From DATGMP01 sp035293565 (GTDB taxonomy: Bacteria; Pseudomonadota; Alphaproteobacteria; BOG-932; Roseiterribacteraceae), in NCBI GenBank assembly GCA_035293565.1, contig DATGMP010000128.1:1-29782 (forward strand): DNA of 29,782 nt. Direction: 5' to 3'. Below the pieces are notes generated by a model that ran no database searches, had not been told where the DNA came from, and saw only the letters and a list, made by a program, of their open reading frames with translations. Below are positions 1 through 7,970 of this stretch, in pieces. How positions within the stretch are numbered: the first letter of the stretch is position 1; each line of letters opens with the position of its first letter. The translations under genes were made by a program, and so were the position numbers.

Positions 1-2927
1 AGCCGGAGAGGCTCTATCGCCATGTCGGCCGCAGCCGCCCGGGGGACGTCGGCTTCTCGATAAGCCCTGGTATCGGCGTGCGAATTCCCGCGATCGCGGG
101 GCAGGCGCAACTGGCCTCTCGTCAAGCCGGGTTCGCCGAACTCTGCCGGCGGCTCGTCATGGATACCTATGCGCCCGCGGCCGTCTTGATCAACGACAAG
201 CACGAATGCCTATATTCCCTGGGGCCGACAGATCGCTATCTGAGCGTGGCGCCTGGGCATCCCACCCACGATCTGCTCGCGATGGCGCGTCGCGGCGTCC
301 GCACGAAGCTCAGATCGGCGATCCAGTTGGCCGCCCAAGAGAACGGCCGTGTCGTCGTGCCCGGCGGCCGGATCGATCAGAACGGCGGCGCCGGGAGGTT
401 CAGCGTCGCCGTGCAGCCGGTTCCGAGCGATGGCGAGGCGTTGTGGCTTGTCTGCTTCATCGACGAACCGAAGCAGGCGCGCGGAGAAGATCTGCCCGGA
501 GCCGCGAAGGACAGACCCCGGATCGCCGAGCTCGAACGGGAGCTCGAAGCGACGCGATTGGAGCTCCATGGCGCGATCCACAATCTCGAGATATCGACCG
601 AAGAGCAGAAGGCCATCAACGAAGAAGCGTTGTCCGTCAACGAGGAATGCCAATCCACGAACGAGGAGCTGCTGACGTCGAAGGAGGAATTGCAGTCGCT
701 CAACGAGGAGCTTACGGCCCTCAACAGCCAGCTCCAGGAAACGCTGGAGCGTCAGCGCACGACCTCCAATGATCTCCAGAACGTCCTGTACAGCACAGAC
801 GTTGCGACGCTCTTTCTGGACGCCGATCTCAACATCCGCTTCTTCACGCCGGCCACCAAGGCGCTCTTCAACGTCATTCCCGGAGACATCGGGCGACCGC
901 TCGCGGACCTCAGCTCGCTGGCCGCGGACGCCACTCTCCTGGCCGATGCGCAAACGGTGCTACGGGACCCGGCGCCGATCGAGCGGGAGATCGAGGCGAG
1001 AAACGGTGACTGGTTCATCCGTCGCATCTTGCCTTACCGCGCTCAGGGCAACGGGGTCGAGGGCGTCGTGATTACCTTCACCGACGTCACCGAGCGAAGG
1101 CGCGTTGCGGATGCGCTGGAAGAAGCCAAGCGGCAAGCGGACTTGGCCAATGTCGCGAAGTCGCGCTTTCTAGCCGCCGCGAGCCACGATCTCCGGCAGC
1201 CGCTTCAGACGCTTGCCCTGATTCAAGGTTTGCTGGCGAAAACCATGGTGGGGGAGAAAGCCCAGAACCTCATCATGCGCCTCGACGAGACGCTGGGCGC
1301 CATGTCGGGAATGCTGAACGCGCTGCTCGACATAAATCAGCTGGAGGTCGGGACGGTCTGCCCTGAGACCGTCGTCTTCCCGATCCAAGATTTGCTGGAT
1401 CGGATGCGGGACGAGTTCGCCTATCACGCACAAGCAAAAGGGCTGAGCCTGCGCGTGGTGTCGTCCGGCCTTTCGATCTCCAGCGATCCGCGCTTGCTCG
1501 AGCAGATGCTCCGTAATCTGCTTTCCAACGCGTTGAAGTACACGCCTCACGGAAAGGTGCTGCTCGGATGCCGCAGGCACAAAGGCAATTTGACGATCGA
1601 GATTTGGGACACCGGGATCGGGATCCCAGGCGGGGAGATCGAAGCGATTTTCGAGGAATACCGCCAGCTCGACAATGCCGCGCGCGAGCGAAGCCGCGGC
1701 CTGGGCCTTGGGCTTTCCATCGTCAAACGCCTCGGAGAACTGCTGGGTCATCGCGTGGCCGTCCGGTCGCATCCCGGCAAAGGCTCGGTATTTTCGGTAG
1801 AGGTCGGGCTTTCGCAGTCCGAAGCGCCGTCGGAGCACCGCGCCCCGGATGACGGGATAGTCGCCCCGGTTCACCATGCCAGGTCGATCCTGATCGTCGA
1901 GGACGATCCCGAGGTCTCGGAACTTCTCGAACTGCTTCTGAGAAACGAGGGTCACCGCGTACGAAGGGCCAGGGACGGGACCGCGGCGCTGGAGTTGGTG
2001 ACCGGCGGAACGATCCGGCCCGACGTCATCCTCGCGGACTACAATCTGCCGAACGGAATGGACGGCCTCGAGCTCGGAACGAAGATTCGGCAGGTTCTTC
2101 ATCACCAGATCCCGGTCATCATCCTGACCGGCGACATCTCGACCGAGACCTTGCGAGAAATTTCCGGCCACGATTGCGTGCGCTTGAACAAACCGGTGAA
2201 GGCGGACGAGCTGACGCGCATCATCTCCCTTCTGCCGGTGGCCGATTCCGCGCCGCATACGCGTACCCCAAGCTCGACCGAAGCGACCAAGGACTTAGCG
2301 TCTCCGGTCGTGTTCGTCGTCGACGATGACAGCCATGTGCGCGACGGGCTCAGGGCCATCCTCGAGGCAGAAGGCCGAACGGTCGAGGATTACGGATCCT
2401 GCGAGGCATTTCTCGAGGCCTACCGGCCCGGCCGCGAAGCATGCCTGCTGGTCGACGCCTACTTGCCCGGAATGAACGGGCTCGAACTGCTGCAACGGCT
2501 CCACGATGCGGGGCATCGCCTGCCGGCCATCATGATCACCGGCAATAGCGACGTGCCGATGGCGGTTCAGGCCATGAAGGCGGGCGCCTCGGACTTCATC
2601 GAAAAGCCGATCGGCCGCCGCGAGCTCGTCGCCGCCGTGAACAGCGCGCTGGAACACGCGCGGGATTCGAGCAAGCTGTCGGCCTGGCGAGAAACCGCGG
2701 CAACCCACATCGCGGGACTCAGCCCACGGCAGCGCGAGATCATGGAACTCGTCCTCGCCGGACATCCCAGCAAGAATATCGCCGCGGATCTCGGAATCAG
2801 CCAGCGCACGGTCGAAAATCACCGTGCCGCAATCATGAGGAAAACAGGCTCGAAGTCTCTCCCCGCGCTGGCTCGATTGGCGCTCGCGGCGAGCTCCGCT
2901 TCCAGCATCGATCCGCTCGGCAGCTAG
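1..2927 (+). CDS. Hybrid histidine kinase with two receiver domains and LuxR-type HTH (5' partial, probable CheB/CheR-type fusion)
   Basis: The reading frame is open to the left edge (first full codon at base 3), so the true start lies outside; the GTG at 78 is only the first internal start codon. Residues are counted from base 78. Domains in order: a segment like that following the CheR domain in CheB-CheR-PAS kinases (1-145), a Glu/Asn-rich coiled coil (about 149-230, repeating NEE and EEL units), a PAS domain (about 232-338), HisKA with phospho-acceptor His370 in ASHDLRQPLQ, HATPase_c with N box (NLLSNALKYTP) and G boxes (DTGIGIP, GLGLGLS), receiver 1 (about 603-715, Asp654), receiver 2 (about 744-860, Asp793) and a FixJ/LuxR helix-turn-helix (about 881-940). 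It should sense a signal, autophosphorylate, relay phosphate to one or both receivers and bind DNA itself. It is soluble as far as visible. The stop overlaps the convergent next gene by 4 bp. The kinase/receiver/HTH calls are firm; the CheB/CheR part is inferred. Confidence 0.9.
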   Translation, partial: PERLYRHVGRSRPGDVGFSISPGIGVRIPAIAGQAQLASRQAGFAELCRRLVMDTYAPAAVLINDKHECLYSLGPTDRYLSVAPGHPTHDLLAMARRGVRTKLRSAIQLAAQENGRVVVPGGRIDQNGGAGRFSVAVQPVPSDGEALWLVCFIDEPKQARGEDLPGAAKDRPRIAELERELEATRLELHGAIHNLEISTEEQKAINEEALSVNEECQSTNEELLTSKEELQSLNEELTALNSQLQETLERQRTTSNDLQNVLYSTDVATLFLDADLNIRFFTPATKALFNVIPGDIGRPLADLSSLAADATLLADAQTVLRDPAPIEREIEARNGDWFIRRILPYRAQGNGVEGVVITFTDVTERRRVADALEEAKRQADLANVAKSRFLAAASHDLRQPLQTLALIQGLLAKTMVGEKAQNLIMRLDETLGAMSGMLNALLDINQLEVGTVCPETVVFPIQDLLDRMRDEFAYHAQAKGLSLRVVSSGLSISSDPRLLEQMLRNLLSNALKYTPHGKVLLGCRRHKGNLTIEIWDTGIGIPGGEIEAIFEEYRQLDNAARERSRGLGLGLSIVKRLGELLGHRVAVRSHPGKGSVFSVEVGLSQSEAPSEHRAPDDGIVAPVHHARSILIVEDDPEVSELLELLLRNEGHRVRRARDGTAALELVTGGTIRPDVILADYNLPNGMDGLELGTKIRQVLHHQIPVIILTGDISTETLREISGHDCVRLNKPVKADELTRIISLLPVADSAPHTRTPSSTEATKDLASPVVFVVDDDSHVRDGLRAILEAEGRTVEDYGSCEAFLEAYRPGREACLLVDAYLPGMNGLELLQRLHDAGHRLPAIMITGNSDVPMAVQAMKAGASDFIEKPIGRRELVAAVNSALEHARDSSKLSAWRETAATHIAGLSPRQREIMELVLAGHPSKNIAADLGISQRTVENHRAAIMRKTGSKSLPALARLALAASSASSIDPLGS

Positions 2928-3631
2928 TCGTTAGGCTCTGCCGACGCAGCGATCATCCGAGTCCGCTTTTGAAACATGCGAAGCAGGCCTTCGACGCTGC
3001 CCTCGTTGTGGAGCAGAGATGAAACCTCGTCACGGTAAGAAGCCGCGACGCTGACGCCTTGTATCACCATGTCGACGATCTTGGGACCGCTCGGTTCCCG
3101 ACGCACACGCCAAGCCAGGCTCAGCGGCTCCGACCGCTTATCGGTAGTCTCAATCTGACTGAGCACGATGGTATCGGACTCGCTGTCCGGATGTTGATCG
3201 GTCACAGTGAGACGCGCCCCGGAATAACGTTGGAAATGCCGAACATACGCGTCGATGAGGTTGGCCTCGAAGAGGTGCTGAAACCGCTCGCGCTCCGCCG
3301 GGCTTGCCAAATACCAGATGCGTCCGAGAGCAAACCGGCCGATCTGAGATAAATCGCAATCCTCCTCGAACAAATCGTGCAGACGCACGCGTTCCGCGTC
3401 GCTGGGAAGCCGATCGACGATCAATTGCCCTAGAATCCGGTTTCCAAACTCCTGCACGAGGTGCGTTGGATCAGCGAGCTCCCCCGCCTGCGCGGTCGAA
3501 TTCGGCGAGACCGCAAGGCCGACTGCTATAAGAGCGGCCATGCCAATTGTCCGATAGGCCGGGATTCCAACTTCCGGCGTTGCGCAGTTTTTCGCGAACA
3601 TGTTGGCACCGTCTTCCGTTGGTAAGGGCAT
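2924..3631 (-). CDS. Ttg2D/MlaC-type periplasmic substrate-binding protein
   Basis: This 235-residue protein has an N-terminal export signal (hydrophobic stretch about residues 27-42, then STAQAGE as a likely cleavage site). The body follows the MlaC/Ttg2D (toluene tolerance) pattern: an N-terminal helix with LVQEFGNRIL, an FEEDCDLSQIGRFALGRIW segment, then YVRHFQRYSGARL and the beta-rich C-terminal half ending in a helix (SLLHNEGSVEGLLRMF). Family members shuttle phospholipid between the outer membrane and an inner-membrane MlaFEDB ABC transporter. No such transporter genes lie nearby, so this is an orphan copy. An in-frame ATG at 3599-3601 preceded by GGAAG is an alternative start. It converges on the kinase gene with a 4-bp overlap. 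A second family member is at 25863-26465. Confidence 0.8.
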   Translation of the reverse strand: MPLPTEDGANMFAKNCATPEVGIPAYRTIGMAALIAVGLAVSPNSTAQAGELADPTHLVQEFGNRILGQLIVDRLPSDAERVRLHDLFEEDCDLSQIGRFALGRIWYLASPAERERFQHLFEANLIDAYVRHFQRYSGARLTVTDQHPDSESDTIVLSQIETTDKRSEPLSLAWRVRREPSGPKIVDMVIQGVSVAASYRDEVSSLLHNEGSVEGLLRMFQKRTRMIAASAEPND

Positions 3632-3727
3632 AGCGCCACGGCTCGCGTGAGAGCACCGATCGGATCGGTCGGCGGAGCCACGACCGATCTCGTAAGCTCC
3701 CCTAGAACAGAGGGTAGGGTAGGAAGG

Positions 3728-3766
3728 GCGGATGCCGCTGGGTAGGCTCGGAATCTACCTATCCGC
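3728..3766. other. Nested inverted repeat in the 340-bp gap between the MlaC-like gene and the sigma factor
   Basis: Outer arms GCGGAT (3728-3733) and ATCCGC (3761-3766) enclose inner arms GGTAG (3741-3745) and CTACC (3755-3759), with a 6-nt bulge on the left side. The gap 3632-3971 has no convincing gene. It lies between divergent genes and must hold the promoters of both. The repeat could be an RNA hairpin in a leader or a protein site; there is no T tract, so a terminator is less likely. Confidence 0.35.
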
Positions 3767-3958
3767 TTGCCCCAATTTCCGCGACGAGCCTGATCTCCGA
3801 ATCACCGATCGCACGCGCTCCGCGGCAAAATCATATTTCGGATTCACCACGGCCAGTGAGTAGTTTCCGTGGCTCCCGCGCTGCCTCCGCCTTCGGTTAT
3901 GCTGGACTTTGTTGTTGCTCGTTACGAGAGAATCGGACGTCCCGAACGGCCGGTTCCT

Positions 3959-3962
3959 GGAG
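3959..3962 (+). promoter_or_regulatory. Ribosome-binding site that fixes the sigma-factor start
   Basis: GGAG sits 9 nt before the ATG at 3972 but directly abuts the ATG at 3963 and lies downstream of the start at 3909. This favours 3972 as the initiation codon. Confidence 0.55.
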
Positions 3963-3971
3963 ATGAATGCC

Positions 3972-4514
3972 ATGCAAATTTCTACCTTGATTGCGCCGCC
4001 GCCCCCTGCCCTCGCCGATCCTGCTCGCGCTCGTGAAGCCTTCGATAGGCAGCTCGTTGCGATATTACCCAAGCTTCGAGCCTTCGCATGGAAGCTCACC
4101 AGCAGTGACGACAAATCGGACGATCTCGTTCAGGAGACGGTTTTCCGCGCGCTACGCGCCTACCGGAGCTTCCAGGCGGGGACCAACATGAGGGCTTGGG
4201 CCTTCACAATTCTCCGGAACCTTCGGATGAACGAGTTCCGCCAGCGGCGCTTGGAGGAGCTGACCGATGAAATCATCCTGCGCAGTCCTCTCAAGGGGAA
4301 TCAGGAAGACAGCCTTGAATTGAGTGAAACCTTCGCTGCTATGGAGCAACTGAAGCCAACCCATCGTGACGTGCTCATGCTGGTGCGTGTGCAAGGTCAT
4401 GATTATCAGCACGCGGCCGAGTTCATGGCTTGTGCGATCGGTACGATCAAGAGCCGCGTCAATCGCGCCGATGAGGCTCTTCGAGAGAAGACAGGTCGCT
4501 GGCCGGCAGAGTGA
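3972..4514 (+). CDS. ECF-family RNA polymerase sigma factor (EcfG-like)
   Basis: This 180-residue protein starts at the ATG best placed behind GGAG. It contains sigma region 2 (residues about 30-95, with DDLVQETVFRALR and NMRAWAFTILRNLRMNEFR) and region 4 (about 120-172, with ACAIGTIKSRVNRA, the recognition helix). The length and both motifs match the ECF group that includes EcfG, the general stress sigma factor of alphaproteobacteria, which reads GGAAC-N16/17-CGTT promoters. No NepR or PhyR gene is next to it, so it may be a secondary paralogue. A promoter of this type lies 73 bp after its stop, before the next gene. The ECF call is firm; the EcfG subgroup is inferred from resemblance. Confidence 0.88.
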   Translation: MQISTLIAPPPPALADPARAREAFDRQLVAILPKLRAFAWKLTSSDDKSDDLVQETVFRALRAYRSFQAGTNMRAWAFTILRNLRMNEFRQRRLEELTDEIILRSPLKGNQEDSLELSETFAAMEQLKPTHRDVLMLVRVQGHDYQHAAEFMACAIGTIKSRVNRADEALREKTGRWPAE

Positions 4515-4587
4515 AGCTTCGGGGCGGAAATTTCTATCTATCTGATATAGACCAACGATCGACTCTAAAGTATATTTTTAATACTTT

Positions 4588-4612
4588 GGAACAAGCGCAA
4601 ACAACTTTTGTT
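4588..4612 (+). promoter_or_regulatory. Candidate EcfG-type promoter
   Basis: GGAAC (4588-4592), a 16-nt spacer and TGTT (4609-4612) match the alphaproteobacterial general-stress consensus GGAAC-N16/17-CGTT with one mismatch. It lies 49 bp before the ATG of the LTXXQ protein gene at 4662, directly after the ECF sigma gene, which fits direct control of that gene by an EcfG-like sigma. Confidence 0.55.
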
Positions 4613-4661
4613 TCAGTGATGTCGGTACAATTTCGTAACCAAATATAAACAGAGGCGACCC

Positions 4662-5144
4662 ATGTTCAATAGAATTGATAAGATCGCGCCTGCCGTCACG
4701 GCTGCGCTGGCATTCGGCGCATTCACGCTTGGCGGCACGTTCCCGGCCGCCGCGCAGGACATCAACAAGACTTCGATCGCTCAGGACCATCGGCCGACAG
4801 ACGCGACCGCCCAGCGGCCCGTCGATCGCACCGAAGCCCGCATCGCCGAACTTCGTGCGAAGCTTCACGTCACAACGCAGCAGGGTCCGCAGTGGGACGC
4901 CTTTGTCGGGGCGGAGCGGGACAGTGCAAAAGAAATGAGCGAGCTGATCGAACGACGGGAGAGAGACGCCAAGGGCATGAACGCGGTTGACGATTTCCGT
5001 TCCTACGGAAAGATTGCGGAGGCTCATGCGGACGGTCTGAAGAAAATCATCCCGGCGTTCGAGGCGCTCTACGACAGCTTGTCGGATGATCAGAAGAAGG
5101 CAGCTGACACGATGTTCCGGAACCCCGGCGGGCGGACGTCATGA
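4662..5144 (+). CDS. LTXXQ-motif (Spy/CpxP-like) periplasmic protein
   Basis: This 160-residue protein has a classical signal peptide (hydrophobic core residues about 9-27, cleavage near PAAAQ) followed by a helical, charged body. It contains LHVTTQQGPQWDAF and near the C-terminus LSDDQKKAADTMF, which fit the LTXXQ pattern of Spy/CpxP proteins. Known members are periplasmic chaperones or envelope-stress sensors. AGAGG at 4651-4655 lies 6 nt before the ATG. A candidate EcfG-type promoter lies upstream, and the stop overlaps the start of the next gene as ATGA, so the two are translationally coupled. The exact role is not shown by sequence. Confidence 0.75.
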   Translation: MFNRIDKIAPAVTAALAFGAFTLGGTFPAAAQDINKTSIAQDHRPTDATAQRPVDRTEARIAELRAKLHVTTQQGPQWDAFVGAERDSAKEMSELIERRERDAKGMNAVDDFRSYGKIAEAHADGLKKIIPAFEALYDSLSDDQKKAADTMFRNPGGRTS

Positions 5145-5440
5145 GGACCGGATCGCGACGCGCGAGTCCCCGCGCGCTCTTGGCGGTGCTGGCGCTAACC
5201 GCTTTGGCGGGCAGCTTCACCGCGGCAGACGCGCGAGCCGACGATCACGACAGGGGCCGTCAGGTTCAAGAGCGGCATGACGACGGCCGAAGGGAGCAGA
5301 TCCAGCACCAACGGCAATGGCGCGATCATGACCGCGTCTACTACGGTGGACGCTATTATGTCGACCCGCCGCCAGCCGTCATCTATGCACCGCCGCCGGA
5401 GCCGTTCGGCCTCAATTTGATGTTCAATCTCGGCAGATAA
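5141..5440 (+). CDS. Small secreted His/Arg/Pro-rich protein of unknown function
   Basis: This 99-residue protein has a signal peptide (hydrophobic core about residues 12-25, cleavage near ADARA). The mature part is a very charged segment rich in Asp, His, Arg and Gln (DDHDRGRQ, RREQIQHQRQWRDHD), followed by YYGGRYYVDPPP and a proline-rich PPPEPFGLNLMF tail. Many alphaproteobacteria carry short exported proteins with this YY/PPP layout, without known function. The ATGA overlap with the LTXXQ gene indicates one operon and probably shared stress control. The His-rich stretch could bind metal, but that is speculation. Confidence 0.7.
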   Translation: MRTGSRRASPRALLAVLALTALAGSFTAADARADDHDRGRQVQERHDDGRREQIQHQRQWRDHDRVYYGGRYYVDPPPAVIYAPPPEPFGLNLMFNLGR

Positions 5441-5481
5441 CGCGCCGTACAACCGATCGCCGGCGGACGCGAGCGGCATTA

Positions 5482-5507
5482 TTGGGGTCAGGTAACTTTG
5501 GGGCAGG
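5482..5507. repeat. Short direct repeat upstream of the AI-2E permease gene
   Basis: TTGGGGTCAGG (5482-5492) and TTGGGGCAGG (5498-5507) start 16 bp apart in the 155-bp gap 5441-5595, which has no gene. They could be tandem regulator sites or a remnant of a mobile element end. No further copy was noticed in the gap. Confidence 0.3.
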
Positions 5508-5595
5508 CTGCGAATGGCGTCTGCAGGCTTGGTAGGTTAGCTCGGCTTTGGCGCAAAACGTCCGGGCCGATGGATTCTGATGCTGCGGATCAGTG

Positions 5596-6759
5596 ATGAC
5601 GCTGAGCGATAAGATCTCGAGCGACGGAATTGCTCTCGCGGTCAGCGATCGCGTCGACATACCAGATGAACAGAATGCGGACCCGGCCGCGGAGGTAGCG
5701 GAAGAACAGCCGAGGATGCCGCTCCCGTCCGATCCGAAGACGATCTTTTTGGGCGGCCTGTTCATCCTTGTCGCCTTGACCGCGCTGCAGGCCGCAAGCG
5801 CGATCATCCTGCCGGTCATTCTCGCCTTCATTCTTAAGCTCCTGCTGCAGCCTTTTGTCCGACTCCTCGAGCGGCTGCGGGTGCCGCAGGCGGCGGGAGC
5901 ATTGCTCATCATCATGCTGGTCGTCGGCGGCCTGGTTGGGCTTGGCACCGCTCTTTCGGGGCCGGCAGAAACCTGGGCTGCAAGGCTGCCTGCCGGGATT
6001 CCGCGCTTGGGGGAGCATCTAAGGTTCTTGAGAACGCCGTTCGAAGTTCTGCAACGGACGTTGCACCAAGCCGAGCAGGTTGCGACGGGGCCTGCGCCGA
6101 GCAACAGAACGGACGCGCTGCAGGGCGGCTTTACCGACACTATCATTGGTGACGTGCGCGCTTTGGTTGGCGGACTGTTCACCACGATGCTCGTGCTCTT
6201 TTTCTTGTTGGTTTCCGGCGATACATTTTTGCGCCGAGTCGTCGAAATCTTGCCCAGATTCCGTGACAAGCGACAAGCAGTCGACATCTCGCAGCAAATC
6301 GAGCACGACATTTCGGGCTACTTGCTTACGATCACAACGATGAACGCGGCCGTCGGGTCCGCGACGGCCGTGGCGATGCACGTCTCCGGTCTTGGCGACC
6401 CTGTGCTTTGGGGCGCCGTCGCCTTCCTTCTAAACTATGTCCCGATTCTCGGTCCGTTGACCGGTATGGGGATTTTCTTTCTCGCAGGGTTGTTGACCTT
6501 CGACTCTCTATGGCACGCGATGCTGCCGGTAGGCTTATACGTTGTCATTCACCTGATAGAGGGCGAGATAGTCACACCGATGCTGGTTGCCCGCAGGTTC
6601 ACGCTCAATCCTGTAGTGGTCATTCTTTCGCTCATCTTCTGGTTTTGGATGTGGGGTGTCCCCGGCGCGATCTTATCGGTGCCAATGTTGGCGATTGCGA
6701 AGATCGTTTGCGACAGAATCCGCCCTCTCATGGCCCTCGGCCATTTCTTGGAGGGATAG
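5596..6759 (+). CDS. AI-2E family (DUF20/PerM) inner-membrane permease
   Basis: This protein of about 387 residues has a polar N-terminus of about 45 residues, then several hydrophobic segments: two close ones near residues 50-80, one near 95-120, one near 195-215, and a C-terminal cluster of four from about 255 to 375. This is the layout of the AI-2E transporter/PerM superfamily, whose members include TqsA, YdiK and Na+/H+ antiporter-like proteins. The VAFLLNYVPILGPLTGMG segment and IEGEIVTPMLVARRFTLNP are typical of the family's conserved C-terminal half. The substrate cannot be told from sequence. The ATG at 5596 directly follows a GTG at 5593, and either could start translation. It stands alone in its operon as far as visible. 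Confidence 0.85.
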   Translation: MTLSDKISSDGIALAVSDRVDIPDEQNADPAAEVAEEQPRMPLPSDPKTIFLGGLFILVALTALQAASAIILPVILAFILKLLLQPFVRLLERLRVPQAAGALLIIMLVVGGLVGLGTALSGPAETWAARLPAGIPRLGEHLRFLRTPFEVLQRTLHQAEQVATGPAPSNRTDALQGGFTDTIIGDVRALVGGLFTTMLVLFFLLVSGDTFLRRVVEILPRFRDKRQAVDISQQIEHDISGYLLTITTMNAAVGSATAVAMHVSGLGDPVLWGAVAFLLNYVPILGPLTGMGIFFLAGLLTFDSLWHAMLPVGLYVVIHLIEGEIVTPMLVARRFTLNPVVVILSLIFWFWMWGVPGAILSVPMLAIAKIVCDRIRPLMALGHFLEG

Positions 6760-6830
6760 AATTTCTCTGTGACATCTTCTATTGGTCGCGACCGATACCA
6801 TATATCTATGGTCGTCCGGACGAAATCGTC

Positions 6831-7193
6831 ATGTCATTTATTGTTCAATTCGGTCCACCGCACTTTCGGCCTTTGCCGAAATGGTTCGCGGCGTGGATCG
6901 CGCTCAGCATCCTTTGGACGGGAATCGTTGGCGCCGCGCTCTGCCACAAAGCCATGGTCCAGGCGCGCGCTGCGATGGAAGTCGAGCGCGCGCTCGACGG
7001 CTGCTCGGACTGCGTACTGACAGCGGGACAGGATTGGCGCTCGATCGCCAAAACGTACCTGCGGTTCGGTCGCGCGCCAATATTCGAGATCACCGCAGTT
7101 CCGCCCGCGGGCATTTTCGTAATTGGCGGGCTGGTCGTTTTAGTTTTGCGGAACGGGCGGCGCTTTGCCGGCGCGGACCATCATCCACTGTGA
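6831..7193 (+). CDS. Small two-helix membrane protein, unknown function
   Basis: This 120-residue protein has one hydrophobic helix near residues 18-42 (WFAAWIALSILWTGIVGAAL) and another near 95-112 (GIFVIGGLVVLVL). The loop of about 50 residues between them carries a CSDC pair (GCSDCVL), and there is a short basic tail. I do not recognise a family. The reading frame continues open upstream, but ATG 6831 gives a protein that starts just before the first membrane helix and avoids the permease gene, so it is preferred. The gene follows the permease by 71 bp on the same strand and may share its transcript. Confidence 0.6.
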   Translation: MSFIVQFGPPHFRPLPKWFAAWIALSILWTGIVGAALCHKAMVQARAAMEVERALDGCSDCVLTAGQDWRSIAKTYLRFGRAPIFEITAVPPAGIFVIGGLVVLVLRNGRRFAGADHHPL

Positions 7194-7253
7194 GCCTGAA
7201 CGACGGAGCAGGAAGCCCGCCATCTTCGATTTTGGAGCGTTTACGACTGTATC

Positions 7254-7739
7254 ATGAATCGCGCCGCCTTGCTTCTTTTGGTTACGCTCGGCTTGGTCCA
7301 CGCCTCCGGTTCAGTCCTCGCGGCCCAGGAACCCGCAGCGATCGGCTTCTGGCTGAACCAGGCTCAGGGTTGGGTTGTCGAAACCAAGCTCTGCAGCAGC
7401 GGACTCTGCGGTTATCTGGTTGGTTTTCGGAAAAACAACATACCCGGCCACGTGGCAAGGGATCGAAAGAACCCCGACCCCAAAGAACGCGACAAACCTT
7501 TGTGCGGTCTCATGCTGCTGGGGAGCTTCAGGCCGTCAAAGAGCGAAGACGGAAAATGGGAAGACGGTTGGGTCTATGATCCCCAGAACGGCTCGACCTA
7601 CACAGGGAATGCGGAAATGATCGACATCAATACGATCAAGCTCCGAGGTTACGTCATGATTCCTCTGTTCGGTCGGACGCTCACCCTGACCCGAGAGACC
7701 GGCCCAATCAATCGATGTTCCGCCCCTGCCAAGGAATGA
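7254..7739 (+). CDS. DUF2147 exported protein
   Basis: This 161-residue protein has a signal peptide (core about residues 4-20, cleavage near VLAAQ). The mature part shows the DUF2147 signature: IGFWLNQAQGWVVETKLCSSGLCGYLVGFR at the start, a middle LCGLMLLGSFRPS segment, KWEDGWVYDPQNGSTYTGNAEM, and a final IKLRGYVMIPLFGRTLTLTR. Three to four Cys residues suggest disulfides in the periplasm. The family is a small lipocalin-like beta barrel of unknown function, common in proteobacteria. It is the last gene before the tRNA and has 60 bp of non-coding sequence on its 5' side. Confidence 0.85.
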   Translation: MNRAALLLLVTLGLVHASGSVLAAQEPAAIGFWLNQAQGWVVETKLCSSGLCGYLVGFRKNNIPGHVARDRKNPDPKERDKPLCGLMLLGSFRPSKSEDGKWEDGWVYDPQNGSTYTGNAEMIDINTIKLRGYVMIPLFGRTLTLTRETGPINRCSAPAKE

Positions 7740-7868
7740 CCTGCTGATTCAAAAGCTATTGTAAGCGGCCGGGGCACCGACGCGACGAAAGCCTGTTCGG
7801 GGTTCCGGGAATCGGCGGCACCGTGGCCAACGGCACGAAACTGTCCACCGCTGCGGATATACGACCAC

Positions 7869-7953
7869 TGGTGCCCCTGGTCGGACTCGAACCAACACTC
7901 CTTTCGGAACTCGATTTTGAGTCGAGCGCGTCTACCAATTCCACCACAGGGGC
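7869..7953 (-). tRNA. tRNA-Leu (anticodon CAA)
   Basis: Read on the minus strand, the acceptor arms GCCCCTG and CAGGGGC pair, followed by discriminator A and an encoded CCA. The anticodon stem CTCGA/TCGAG frames the loop CTCAAAA, giving CAA (complement of 7917-7919), which reads UUG. A long variable arm (TTCCGAAAGGAG region), typical of class II tRNAs, precedes the T arm GTTGG-TTCGAGT-CCGAC. The D arm contains AATTGGTAGAC. All stems are intact. The 3' end points towards the accessory genes at 1-7.7 kb. Confidence 0.97.
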
Positions 7954-7970
7954 ACGCCGTGGGCGCGACA

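Noticed and set aside
1170..2258. 362-codon open frame on the minus strand inside the kinase gene
   Set aside because: Shadow of the kinase; the other strand carries all domain motifs, and this frame shows none.
7756..7947. Open frame reading MVELVDALDSKSSS on the minus strand
   Set aside because: It lies inside the tRNA-Leu gene and is a well-known false translation of such tRNAs.
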